A stretch of DNA of 64,000 nucleotides, from contig JAVGWX010000002.1 in the NCBI GenBank assembly GCA_036924085.1, positions 46,866,666 through 46,930,665 on the forward strand. Direction: 5' to 3'. This DNA comes from Ariolimax columbianus (lineage: Eukaryota > Mollusca > Gastropoda > Stylommatophora > Arionidae). The notes below the pieces were generated by a model that was not told where the DNA came from, ran no database searches, and saw only the letters and a program-made list of their open reading frames with translations. Position numbers and translations under genes: made by a program. Numbering within the stretch: the first letter of the stretch is position 1; every line of letters begins with the position of its first letter. Shown one piece after another: positions 1 to 9,443 of the stretch.

Positions 1-2
1 TC

Positions 3-200
3 ACAGGAGCAAACACACAATGGATAGAGAGGTTGTGGAAAGCTGCCAAAGAGCACAACAAACATCAAAACGGAACACACAGACACATAATAGATTCCTA
101 CATGTGTGAGTTTCTGTGGCGACATCGGAATAAAGTCCGTCAGTTAGACCCGTTCGACAATATTCTGCAGGACATCACAGAAGTTTGGTCACCTCTTTAA
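3..200 (+). pseudogene. C-terminal end of a Merlin/ISXO2-like transposase (partial, cut by window start)
   Basis: An open frame starts at base 3 and runs 65 codons to TAA at 198-200; the 5' part is off the window. It contains TQWIERLWKAAKEH, followed by DSYMCEFLWRHR. The pattern T-Q-x-I-E-x-L-W followed about 25 residues later by a Y-x-x-E-F-x-W-R block is the C-terminal signature of the ISXO2-like (DDE) transposase domain carried by Merlin DNA transposons. The last catalytic acidic residue should lie in this segment. No stop interrupts it, so the copy may be fairly young, but integrity cannot be judged from 65 codons. It lies in the same region as introns of the SLC25A17-like gene on the other strand. 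Family assignment rests on motif recognition only. Confidence 0.6.
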
Positions 201-257
201 ATTGTGCAGCTACGAACGAACAACATGTGCATGTCCTGATATGTGCATAGCTTCAGC

Positions 258-525
258 GATCCTTGGTTATCTGTTCCCCTCATGGCCGTTTTCAGGGCCC
301 ACAAAACCCACAAACCAGCATCAAGGTCCTTTTTAAGGCCCACAAAAAATCCTTGGTAATCTGTTCCCCTCACGGCCCTTTTCAGGACCCACAAACCAGC
401 ATCAAGGTCCTTTTTAGGGCCCACAAAAAATCCCTGGTAATCTGTTCCCCTCACAGCCCTTTTCAGGGCCCACAAAACCCAAAAACCAGTATCAAGGTCT
501 ATTTTAGGGCCCACAAAAAAACAAA
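258..525. repeat. Tandem repeat, three copies of about 83 bp
   Basis: Three successive copies of a unit containing ATCTGTTCCCCTCA, TTTTCAGGGCCCACAAA and ACCAGCATCAAGGTC. The copies differ by small indels and substitutions. Open frames on both strands here are only by-products of the repeat. Confidence 0.8.
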
Positions 526-770
526 AAAACGGCACCCAACAAAACTGCACCCTGATAGCTAGACACTTATAATTATTTTTGTATGGAAACCTGTGTGGTC
601 ATTGAATGGCATAAAATTTCAAAATGGGTGAATTAACACACAAGAACCCATAAATGCTTCCTTCAACAAGGCCAACCGTAGCAGTGATCTCAAGCTCTTA
701 TTGTGGCGTACAAGGAATGATGATGATGAAACATAAACAGCTAAGAAGATAATCATACTTCCTACTTTAA
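526..770. other. No recognisable feature
   Basis: AT-rich unique sequence between the tandem repeat and a SINE relic. No coding exon, splice-flanked frame or RNA gene was recognised. Confidence 0.4.
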
Positions 771-819
771 TTATACAAAATATGGTTCTATAGATGCATA
801 TAAAATGCTTTCTATATGC

Positions 820-1020
820 GGCAGAAGATGCAGTACAGTGAATGAGCTGACAGCAGTTGGCGACTCATAGCTGGCTGTTTGTATCAGGGTCCGCGAACCA
901 GAGCTGACTAAGACCCTATTCTGCCTCCAAATGGCGACCCTGGAAACAGGTTGCACTAGTATAGTCTGGCTTAGAGAATAGAGATCACAGTCGGAAGGCA
1001 AACCCTGTACTCAAAAACGC
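820..1020 (+). mobile_element. SINE family A, old diverged copy
   Basis: This stretch matches, with many substitutions, the head of the 360-bp element at 45696-46055: a segment with GAACCAGAGCTG, then AAGACCCT, a CCTCCAAATGGCGA block, and ACTCAAAAACGC near the end. The same diverged subtype recurs at 7405-7620, 13836-14035 (minus) and 36425-36535. No target-site duplication is visible for this copy. Confidence 0.6.
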
Positions 1021-1129
1021 TAACTGAAATAAAATGTGCTGTGCCTAATGGCTCAGATATTGCTGTAAAATACAACACAACATCCTCTTCAGGACAAACA
1101 CAGAGAAGAAGACATACTGAACTTAACGT

Positions 1130-1745
1130 CTCTATGCTGGTTTAGAAGACTCTGCAGAATCTGTATACAACCAGTTTCACTTACATTACCCTGCTCTAAA
1201 AGCTATGCGCATCCAATTTATTCTTAAATGCATTAACTGTCCCTGCCTCTACTACCTCCCGTGGCAATGCATTCCAAGCAGTCACCACTCTCTGACTAAA
1301 AAAATATTTCCTAATATCTAATTTGGACCTCTCTTTAGTTAATTTGCACGTATGCACTCTTGTATTTAAAAAAAACTTGTTACAGTCTAATTTATCCATT
1401 CCTCTGATCATCTTATAAACCTGTATTAAGTAACTACGAATTCTTCTCTCTTCTAGACACCGAGGGCCGGTTTTGCTGAGTCTTTCCTCATAACTGTAAT
1501 TCTGGAATCCCACTATCAGTTTTGTCGCTCTTTTTTGTATTCTTTCCAGCATGTTTATATCCCCTCTATGGTAAGGACTCCACACCTGTACACAGAACTC
1601 CAATATAGGTCTAACTAATGCTTTATACAGTTTGACTATCACTTCCTTGCTCCTGTGTTTAATATTTCTTTTTATCATACCTAACATTGCATTTGCCTTT
1701 TTCACTGCTACCTGACTTTGTTCACTCACCACCCTAGTGAATAAC
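1130..1745 (-). pseudogene. CR1/jockey-type LINE, 5'-truncated reverse transcriptase C-terminus
   Basis: On the minus strand a frame encodes the region after the reverse transcriptase palm: ANAMLGMIKRNIKHRS, VRPILEFCVQVWSPYHRGD, LERIQKRATKLI, YSYEERL, then FFSQRVVTAWNALP and a stop. This is the conserved end of CR1-like non-LTR retrotransposon proteins. The 3' untranslated end, near 1130-1190, contains the same terminal hairpin block seen at 57955 and 62100. The element lies in an SLC25A17 intron, immediately downstream (in gene sense) of exon 3. It lacks the catalytic domain, so it is dead. A longer copy of the same family is at 57955-59195. Confidence 0.85.
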
Positions 1746-1895
1746 TTGTGAATAAACACAAAAATACTACAAAGACACATACACATCTCAATAAACAACA
1801 CAGGGAACTTGTAGACACAGAGGATTAAGTACACAAAACATAAAGATAATTGAATATACAGTTGACAGTGCAAGCTTCAAGTAACTGTCACTTAC

Positions 1896-1962
1896 AAGCC
1901 TTCCTCTTTTATAATATCTTTCAGGACTTCAAATGTGTTTTTTGCACGTCTGTGGTCATCCA
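1896..1962 (-). CDS. SLC25A17: SLC25A17-like coding exon 3
   Basis: 67 nt. The acceptor is CTTTTCCAG and the donor GTAAGT. Encodes V-D-D-H-R-R followed by NTFEVLKDIIKEEG and two bases of the next codon. The phase-1 entry matches the phase-1 exit of exon 2. The motif I-I-K-E-E-G is the conserved matrix helix before the second helix of a carrier repeat. Confidence 0.85.
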
Positions 1963-4900
1963 CTGGAAAAGCAACAAAAAATAATAATTTGTATATCTTT
2001 AAACCCTCAATTAATGCAAAAACTCATGCTAAAGAACCAATCAAGAGAAAGAACCACAAAAAGCAAAAGATTAGTTCATCAGGAAATCGTTCCCCAATTA
2101 TTTAGTAGAAAAAAAATTTTTGTTATCAGTTATTTAACTGAAATACAAAAGATGTGCATATTTTTTACCAAAAAAGTATTGGCAGATGGAAAGTGAAAAG
2201 AGTAGGCTTAACAGCCATTGCCCGGACAAAATTCAAGTGAAAAATCTACCCAAGTTATTTGTACCTTTCCCCAGGTGGTTTGTTAAGGGCAGTTATAGAT
2301 GGCGTCTAACTGGCTGCGGGTCTACTTAGCTCTAGTGTTTGAGTCTATTAAGATGGACTCGCACATTGGTTAAACGACCCTCCAAGAAACTGGTTGTATT
2401 CAGTCTCTGTAGTCTTCTAAACCAGTATAAATACGTTATTTCTCTCCTTGTCCTCTTCTGTCTCATTTTCATTTTACTTATGAACTAATTTAGGGCAAAG
2501 CACACACTACACTCTCCAGCTCATTAAGATATACCTTGCAGTCTTGTCCGCACAGTGTCTAGAGGATAAAAGACTGATATTGCAATTACACTTCCCTGGA
2601 AAAGACAGAATTGTGTAATTAGTGAATAAAACAAAACAACTATAGTTACAACTAAATGCATCAGTTACATCAATTGTGAAATGTCACATCTATAAATACC
2701 ATTACATTTAATGAAATTTTTCTTCTTTCGTTCGCTTGAAAATATGACTATATCTGCAATGTTGTCTCTTGCATAAACTTTACTGTCTTTTGTAGTTCCC
2801 ATATAGGTCCATAAAGTTTCTCTTCCAGTGTTGTTTCTATGGACCAGTGGGATTTTCTCTGTATATTATATTCAGGGCAATTCTGTAGTATGTGCTCTGC
2901 AGTCTGAGGTGCCTGTCTACATGTACACATGGCTGAGTTGCCAATCTTCAATTTTGTGTACATGTGGCTGCAGAGTCGGCTGTGTCCTGTTCTAAGACGC
3001 AACACAACACTTAGTTCTTGTCGGTTCATGTTATGGTAATCGTCTGGTGTTACTGTTGGTGGCTTTCTGATTGATTTGATCATCCTTATCTTCTGTTGGT
3101 ATATAACTGGCATATCTGGTTGCTCGTCTGCAGCTCCCTCCTTTGCCAGTTGGTCTGCTCTCTCATTTCCTGGTACTCCACAATAAGAAGGTATCCACTG
3201 CATGACAATCTTGTGCTGGTTGCTCAGTTCAAACAGTAGAGCCTGTAGACCTGGGAATTTCCCAGACTTCAGTACTTGGAGTGCTGATTGTGTATCTGTC
3301 AGAAATACTACAGGTGGTGGACCGACATTAGTGTTCAACAGTTTCTCAGATGTCACCTTGAGTGCCTGGATTTCTGCATCATATGTATGACAGAACTTCC
3401 AAGCTGGTACTCTGACTGTATCCCTAATGTTATTTGGGTATTCTATGTACTCCCACTCTTCCATTCTTTACTGCATTCTGTGGTGACCCATTTGTGTATA
3501 CTCTGACCCAGACGTCTTGTGGGTATTCTTCATCAAGGAAATTGAGAGTCACTACTCTACGTTGCACACTGTTTTGTTCATCCTTGTCTAGTATTCCTTT
3601 CACTTTTGTTTGAATGCATACTGATAGTCCATGCTCCTCTCTCCAGGTGGCTTGTTCTGGCACAAACTTTAAGTCTATAATTTGCCGACAAAGTCGTTTC
3701 GCCTGGTGCATAAAACTACTTTTTTTCAGTCTTTCCATTGCTAAATTTTGAAATCTGTCTTTCATTGGATGGCTCGGCATGCAGAGGAACTTTTCTGCAC
3801 GTGTTAATACCTTTGTGTCTCTGCGTTCTCTTAGTGCTTGTATCCTCCCCATTTTCTCCATCTCCACTATAGGTGTTGATTTCATTGCTCCTGTAATGAC
3901 CCTAAGTGCCTGGTTTTGCACCTTATCCACCTCTTTGAGTGTAGTGTTTGCTGCTGGGCACCATGCTGCTGACCCATATTCCACATGTGGTCGTATACCT
4001 TGTTGGTAAACTTTGTTAAGTATTTTTCCACTAGCTCCCCATGTGGTTCCACTTAATTTTCTCAGGATGGCTAACTTCCTCCTGGCTTTTTTTGGCTGCC
4101 TTGTTGACGTGTTCCCTCCATGTCAACCTATCACAGGATGTAACTCCAAGATAGGTGGGTTGTTTATCTTCTATCAGGTGTTTCCTTTTAGCTTGATAAT
4201 TCCAGCTTTTTGTTTTGGGGAGAGTGAAAAGCGCAGTGATGCATTTTTCTGTATTAATGGTAACACACCATCTATTTATCCATGAAGTCAAGGCATCAAT
4301 AGCTCTTTGTAGCATTTTGGTGGCCATTGTTGCATACTCATCTGTACACCATATTACCAAGACATCTGCGTACATTGCAATTGTTGTTCCGTGTTGTTAG
4401 CTCAGCAATCAAGTCGTTGAGGAAGACTTTGAAAAGTGTAGGGGAAAGATCCCCTTCCTGAGGTACACCATGACGCAGTAGAAATATCTTGTACTCTGGC
4501 TCTTCTGTTATGTAAGTATGCTTTTATCCATTTGTACATCCTACCCATCACTCCATTATTTCTCAGTTTCTTTAAAAGTCCTTCTTTCCAAACTTTATCA
4601 AAAGCTTTCCTTAAGTCTATCCATGCTGCTAATACCAATTTCTTGTCTTAAAACGCGTCCTCTATCTCTTGGGAGAGGTATGTTGCCTTGTCTTCAGTGG
4701 AGTAGCATTTCCTAAACCTGTTTGCTGTGGCACAAGAAGGTTTTGACCTCAAGGTACCACTGCAGCCTTAGGTTGATGATACTTTCCATTGTTTTACAGA
4801 TGCAGCTTGTGAGGCTGATTTGTCTGTAGCTGGATGCCATGGAACTGTCTTTCTCTAGTTTTTGGAGTGGTATCATGATTGCTTCTCTCCAGATCTGTCG

Positions 4901-6232
4901 GACTATACCTGCTGTCCAACAAATGTTGAAGATCTACAGGATCTTTTATATTTGCTGCTGTTTCGAAGTTCTTGATCATTTCATTGAACACTCCTCTTCA
5001 TGGCGACTTTCTCATTTTTAATTTCGATATTGCAAACTCCAGTTCTTTGTTTGTGATTGGTGTCCCCGTAATTTTGGGAATGGTACCATCTCATCCTGTA
5101 TTTTGTTGTTCCCACGAACACTTTGTTGTTTTTCTTGGTCAACTTCAATGTTTCTGCCGAAGACGGATGTGTTGGACTGAAAGGTGCAAATATCGCAGTC
5201 AAGCTGTAAACTAGCGACACAACGCATTCCGTTCTTGGGACTATATCTTGCTACTTGCAAAGCCCTGTTCAGGGCTTGGTAGCGGGAGATTGAGAATTAA
5301 TGCAGAAGAAGAACTTCAATGTTGCTGTCTTTTGCAAAGGAGTCTGCAAAGTGGTGACCAGCTGCTTGTTTGCCTGTGAGAATGTTTACATCTTTGTTTA
5401 ATGCAATCTTTGTGTTTCTCTCTGTCCCATTATCATTAAATTGTTTTACCAACTTCCACAGTATCCTAGCATCTTTTTCAAAGTTCAGAGACTATGTTTT
5501 CTCCCTCCAACTTCTTCTTCTAGCCTACAACTTTTCCCATTGAAATTTGACCTAGGATATTGATAGTTTTGGTGGTGTTCTTTGCATGGGCTAATCTCTG
5601 CTTGTTTTCTAGATGTTTCAACCTAGGTAAGGTGCTTGCCTCTCAAGAAGTGAATGAGATGCAAAATTGTGGGTGGTTCAAATCCCACTAGTTTCAAGTG
5701 TCCCCTGTTCTCAAAGGAGGAAAGATCCTTGTATGGTCATATCAGAGATGGCCAATAAACTCGGAGGTCCCATGTATACGCTGTGCCCGTAAAAAAAATC
5801 TTTGCGGTTGAAAACTGAAATGAGTAGACTTAGTCGCTGTCTGGGCAAAAATTCTAAGTCTAAATTCCTACAAAGGACAAAAAAAGGCAGCCCCTCGATC
5901 ATGGAAACACACAAGAGACCAATCACCTGTTTGTCTTCACAATCGATTTCAAGTTAAAGAGATATGTACACCTTCACAGAGGTAGAAGAAGAGAAGTGAA
6001 GTGTTAAGTAATATTCTGATTCCATTCAGTATTTCTAAACATTTATAAACTGAGCAATACTTGAAAATTGTTGACATATCTGAACTAGTCTAAAAGCTTA
6101 CTTATTTCTTCTGTAAAGATTTTAAAAAAAAGATATACTACTCACAGTAGCTCCAGAAACAGCATGTACAAGATTTGAGTAAGAGAACAAATTCATCAAT
6201 CCACCAGAGTTGTCTGAGACTAAATTTGACAT
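1896..6232 (-). CDS. SLC25A17: SLC25A17/PMP34-like peroxisomal carrier, first three coding exons (partial gene)
   Basis: Three minus-strand exons (6146-6232, 2535-2595, 1896-1962) join in phase into about 71 residues from an ATG. Domain order seen: a short N-terminus, SYSNLVHAVSGAT, then GSVIAISVFYPLDTVRTRLQ with the mitochondrial-carrier signature P-x-D-x-x-R, then a matrix-loop segment rich in charge ending IIKEEG. The sequence around SYSNLVHAVSGATGS and the V-D-D/E after RLQ match the PMP34 branch of the SLC25 family rather than generic mitochondrial carriers. PMP34 is known as a peroxisomal membrane carrier for cofactors such as CoA, FAD and NAD. All borders are GT-AG. The rest of the first repeat and repeats two and three must lie left of position 1. 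Intron 1 (3.55 kb) was enlarged by an I-type LINE with a nested SINE. Confidence 0.85.
2170..2440 (+). mobile_element. SINE body fragment followed by a CR1-like LINE 3' end
   Basis: Bases 2185-2285 match the body of the tRNA-derived SINE at 40676-40780 (AAAAGAGTAGGCT, CAAAATT, AAATCTACCC, TTTGTACC). Bases 2388-2435 carry a degenerate copy of the LINE 3' terminal block (ACTGGTTGTAT then TCTTCTAAACCAGTATAAA). Whether this is one composite element or two adjacent fragments cannot be decided by eye. Confidence 0.5.
2535..2595 (-). CDS. SLC25A17: SLC25A17-like coding exon 2 (carrier signature)
   Basis: 61 nt. The acceptor is TTTTCCAG and the donor GTATAT. Encodes GSVIAISVFYPLDTVRTRLQ plus one base, phase 0 in and phase 1 out. 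It holds the P-x-D-x-x-R motif of transmembrane helix 1 of SLC25 carriers. It is too short to show in simple frame scans and was found by searching for this motif. Confidence 0.9.
2740..5560 (-). pseudogene. I-superfamily LINE with RNase H, frameshifted and decayed
   Basis: Minus-strand fragments in order from 5560 downwards: linker between endonuclease and reverse transcriptase; RT fingers and palm with AWIDLRKAFDKVWKEGLLKK (4402-4638); a palm block with YADVLVIW (4031-4375), where the usual YADD is Y-A-D-V; the thumb with MEYGSAAWCPAANTTLKEVD (3430-3984); and an RNase H domain (about 2890-3530) with YTNGS, AEIQAL, LTDTQSAL and GNERADQLAKEGA. A C-x-C-x(7)-H-I-L-x-x-C-P knuckle closes the protein. 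Frame changes near 3460, 4030, 4390 and 4640 kill it. It sits in intron 1 of the SLC25A17-like gene and was itself invaded by SINE B at 5153-5311. It is related to copies at 9444 and 30785. Confidence 0.85.
5153..5311 (+). mobile_element. SINE family B, complete copy with target-site duplication
   Basis: A 159-bp element runs from CTGCCGAAGACGG to a GCAGAAGAAG tail. It is bounded by a perfect 12-bp direct repeat, AACTTCAATGTT, at 5141-5152 and 5312-5323. The same left boundary occurs in the copies at 54571-54733 (minus) and 56941-57093. Its body equals the 3' part of the longer family A. It is nested inside the LINE linker region; removing it restores the continuity of that reading. Confidence 0.9.
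5600..5930 (+). mobile_element. tRNA-derived SINE
   Basis: The head has a B-box-like GGTTCAAATCCCAC at about 5677-5690, about 45 bp after a weak A-box region. The body (GTCCCATGTATACG, AATGAGTAGACTTAG, GTCTGGGCAAA) matches the body of the SINE at 40500-40860. No exact duplication was found at the ends. Confidence 0.6.
6146..6232 (-). CDS. SLC25A17: SLC25A17-like coding exon 1
   Basis: Begins with ATG at 6232-6230 and encodes 29 residues, ending HAVSGAT at a GTGAGT donor (phase 0). The frame upstream of the ATG is closed by stops, and the chosen start precedes a short Ser/Gly-rich N-terminus before the first transmembrane helix starts at LFSYSNLVHAV. Confidence 0.85.
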
Positions 6233-7100
6233 CCTCGCTCGATGACCGTGAAAGTAATATTCTCAGTAATTGCTCTTAATTTCTGATCTTCAGTCAAGTC
6301 CGGTTTAACTGCAACGCTTAAGAAGATAATAGTTCATATCCAGAATTCTTTATCTAAAATGGAGCATTTTTCAAGTATAATCAATAATAATCTTATCTGA
6401 TCAAGACAATTATACAATCTGTCAATCATCATACTATTAGTCTATAGTAACTATCATGTATAGATCTAATAACTAACATAATATAGTCTACTGACTGCGA
6501 GCAGGCAAGAATATTTATTATTTTATATTAGACTATAGAGGTCTAACTATTATTATTATTAACGTTGAGTCATGACACTAGGACCTAGAGTGATAGTCAC
6601 TCTACCCTCCGTGACTAAGCCACTAACTTGACTAAGGCAGGCTAGTGAGTGGCAGTTAGACTAGGTTGATATTACTATATAAATATCATAATTATTCGTT
6701 GATATTAAATTAATTATTAAAGTTACAATAACTAATACCAGTAATGCCAATAGTGACTGAATCAGTATAAGTATATTAGTATATCACAAATGAAAGCTAA
6801 GTAAGTAAAAGCCAGTGACTGTAGGCGTAACTCCGTAACTTAAGCCACCAAAGGAAAGGTCTACTCTTCTTGTGGTGCTCGCTGAGTGTTATCGATAGCA
6901 CATAATAATGACATGCGATAATAATATGCGCACCTTCGTGACCTTGCAATTGTATGTTTCTGTGATAGTATGTCCTCAGTGACAGTTAACTATAGCCGTG
7001 TGTGCCGAACCAATAAATGTCTTGACTTATAAAACATACTTAGCCTATACTAGCTAAACTCTTCTAGGTCCGCTTCGCTCTTTGATACAAGGAAACTACA
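6233..7100 (-). promoter_or_regulatory. Probable 5'UTR and promoter region of the SLC25A17-like gene
   Basis: This 0.87 kb stretch lies directly upstream of the start codon and holds no recognisable transposon coding sequence or SINE, unlike its flanks. It contains a 19-bp palindrome (TAGAGTGA-TAG-TCACTCTA) at 6586-6604, overlapped by CTAGGACCTAG, and many short direct and inverted ACTA/TAGT motifs. No TATA box or transcription start can be fixed from sequence alone. Confidence 0.4.
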
Positions 7101-7139
7101 GGTGGTTGGCTTACAATTAAAAACACGAAGGCGTAAACA

Positions 7140-7330
7140 TTTTGGTTTGTAACTGTAGTAGTGGTTGACACGATGTGGAAGCCAAGCATGACGCAACAGC
7201 CTGAATTACATCAATCCACCTTCATCAGAACGCTCGGGTTGTGAGGAAAGCTACTGCAACACGCCACCTAACACACTTTTCAGGGCGCACAGAATAGTAA
7301 ACTTGCTCATTGTGAACAACGTAAATAGCA
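7140..7330 (+). repeat. Interspersed repeat family E
   Basis: Matches 14240-14460 and 31440-31640 along about 190 bp, with shared blocks CACCTTCATCAG-ACGCTC, GAGGAAAGCTACTGCA and TTTTCAGGGCGCACA. All three are on the plus strand. Class unknown; it may be the 3' part of a larger element. Confidence 0.65.
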
Positions 7331-7404
7331 GCAGTTCTTATATGCCTAGATTAAAGGCCCTGTAATATATAAATAAAATATACAATTCTCATATGAGGAA
7401 AAAG

Positions 7405-7620
7405 AATCGAAGATGTAGCAGTGAATGAGCTCACAGCAGTCAGCAACTAATAGCTGGCTGCTTGCATCAGGGTCAGTGACCCACAGTTGACAAAGACCCC
7501 ATTCCGCCTCCAAGTGGTAGCCCTGAGAACAGACAGTAACCATGCAGTCTGGCTAAGAGATAATGGATAGATGAGCGAAGGCAAACCTGGTACCCAAAAT
7601 GCTGTGCTGAAATAGGAGAT
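7405..7620 (+). mobile_element. SINE family A, diverged copy
   Basis: Same diverged subtype as 820-1020, with GCAGTGAATGAGCTCACAG, the CAAAGACCCCATTCCGCC block and ACCTGGTACCCAAAATGC. Open frames on the minus strand here come from the element and are not genes. Confidence 0.65.
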
Positions 7621-7639
7621 GCGCTGCGCTCCATCGGTC

Positions 7640-8760
7640 ATCAGTCCTCCGGAGTAGATGACCAGCCCAGCGATGCTTTACCTTGCCTGCGTGGGTAACT
7701 GCATCTTTCACCAATGACATTTGCCGTACGTCGGTGTTGTGAAGACCTTTCAAACGTTGGTTGTGGTACGTGATGACGATCATACGTCTCTCAAGGGATG
7801 CTTGGGTCACTTTGAGTTTGGACTCCATTTCTTTTGTAAGTGACCACGTTTCTACGACATACCACATTGCATGGAGAATTGTGGAGGAATAAGGAGGCGC
7901 GGAGACTCTGATCATGGGTATGGTCTAGTGCCGTCTTTATGGACGAGAATTCCACCAGCCCGCGCAACGATGTCTTGTTAGTTCTGGGTTTAGCTCGTTC
8001 TGCATGTTCAATAGGTATCCCAGGTAGATATACTCCTTTACGTTCTCCAGATTCTTGCCATCGAGGCTGACTGGGTCATTTGTAGCGAAACGGTTACGCA
8101 TGACTTTTTGTCTTGGAGTTGTTCATCTTGAAGCTCTTCTCCTTTCTTTGCTTAGTATAGCTACTAAATGGTTGGCGTCTTTGGCTGTTTCTGTAATGAG
8201 CACTATGTCATCTACGAAGTGGAGGTGGTTAAGTCGCTTGCCATTGATGTTGATGCCAAAGATGGTCCAGTCGCATTGACTGATGATGAATTCCAGACAT
8301 GCAGAAAAGAGACTTGTTGAAATAGGACCCTCATGACGACACCTTTTTAGACCGATACTATTACTGGTCTTTGGGATGACTGGAGAGTTGTCGTACAGTC
8401 TGTGTCGCAGTTAGCAAGTGTTCTGACAAAGCCGGGATCAATGCATTGGTCCAACAGAGAGTGTCAGACGAAAAGCGACTCTACAGAGTCAAATGCCTTC
8501 TTGTAGTTGTGAAAGGTGAAGATCAAGGGCGTTTGAAACGCTCAGGCTGTCTCAAGGTTGAGTTGTAGTAAATTGTGCTGTAGGTGCGCTGAAAGCCAGC
8601 CTGTTCAATCGGTTGCGTGACCTCGAGAAGGTGACGGATCCTATCAAGTATATATTTGGTAAAGACTTTGTAAGTGACCGGGAAAAGCGTAATTGGGTGG
8701 TAGTTTCCAAGTTCTTCTTTGTCTCGTTATTTATTTTTAATATGAGGAACGTCTATGAAA
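7640..8760 (-). pseudogene. RTE-like LINE reverse transcriptase relic
   Basis: Minus-strand fragments read as the C-terminal half of an RTE-type reverse transcriptase: a degraded palm with AD-D-I-V-L-I near 8200, a Y-L-G-x-L-L block near 8010, and a thumb with VETWSLTKEMESKLKVTQ and ERRMI (7553-7915). Many stops and frameshifts. Confidence 0.7.
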
Positions 8761-8779
8761 AATGTAGAGAGTTTAACGT

Positions 8780-9440
8780 ATGAATGCTTTATCGATTAAA
8801 CCAAGGCCTTCGATTGTGTAAAACATCAGAAAATGTAGAAAATCAAGATAGATACGAGGTTTCCGGTAATCTAATCCATCTAATCGAATCTTTATATCAG
8901 GAACAACAAACTTCTGTCAGAATATCTGGTGAAACATCAGATTGGCTCGAAGTACAAATGCGAGTAATGCAGGAATGCATCCTCTTCCATACCTATTTAA
9001 CATGTATGCAGAGTGTATAACAAGGAACGTTAGAAAGGATGAAAATATAGAAAGTTCTGATCCCTTCACAATCGGCGGATACAAGATCTCAAAGCTAAGA
9101 TACGCATACGATACTGTGATACTATCAAACAGTACAGAGGGGTACGATCATCTAACGGCAGCCGTAAGCAGGTGTAGCGGAGGTCAAAACCTCTTCGGAA
9201 ACATAAACAAAACAAAAATAATGACCACCGACAAAACAAGAAGTCAACATAAATTAACATTCATTAGTGTGAAAATAAAACAAGTCAGGAACTTCGAGTA
9301 TTTGTGGTCCAGAATTGACAAAAATGACGACTGCTCAACGAAAATAAGAGATAAATTGACAATGGCAATGCAGATCCGGAGGAAACTACACCAGGATACC
9401 AACAAACCAACAAAAGTTCTTCTTCTTCATCGATCAACTG
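8780..9440 (+). pseudogene. RTE-like LINE reverse transcriptase relic
   Basis: Two overlapping plus-strand frames joined by a frameshift near 8950 encode fingers and palm: a T-S-D-W-L-E-V segment, PYLFNMYAECITRNVR, then IGGYKISKLRYAYDTVILSN. The catalytic Y-A-D-D is Y-A-Y-D here, so the second active-site aspartate has been lost. A closely related copy is at 32520-32670. Confidence 0.8.
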
Positions 9441-9443
9441 ATG

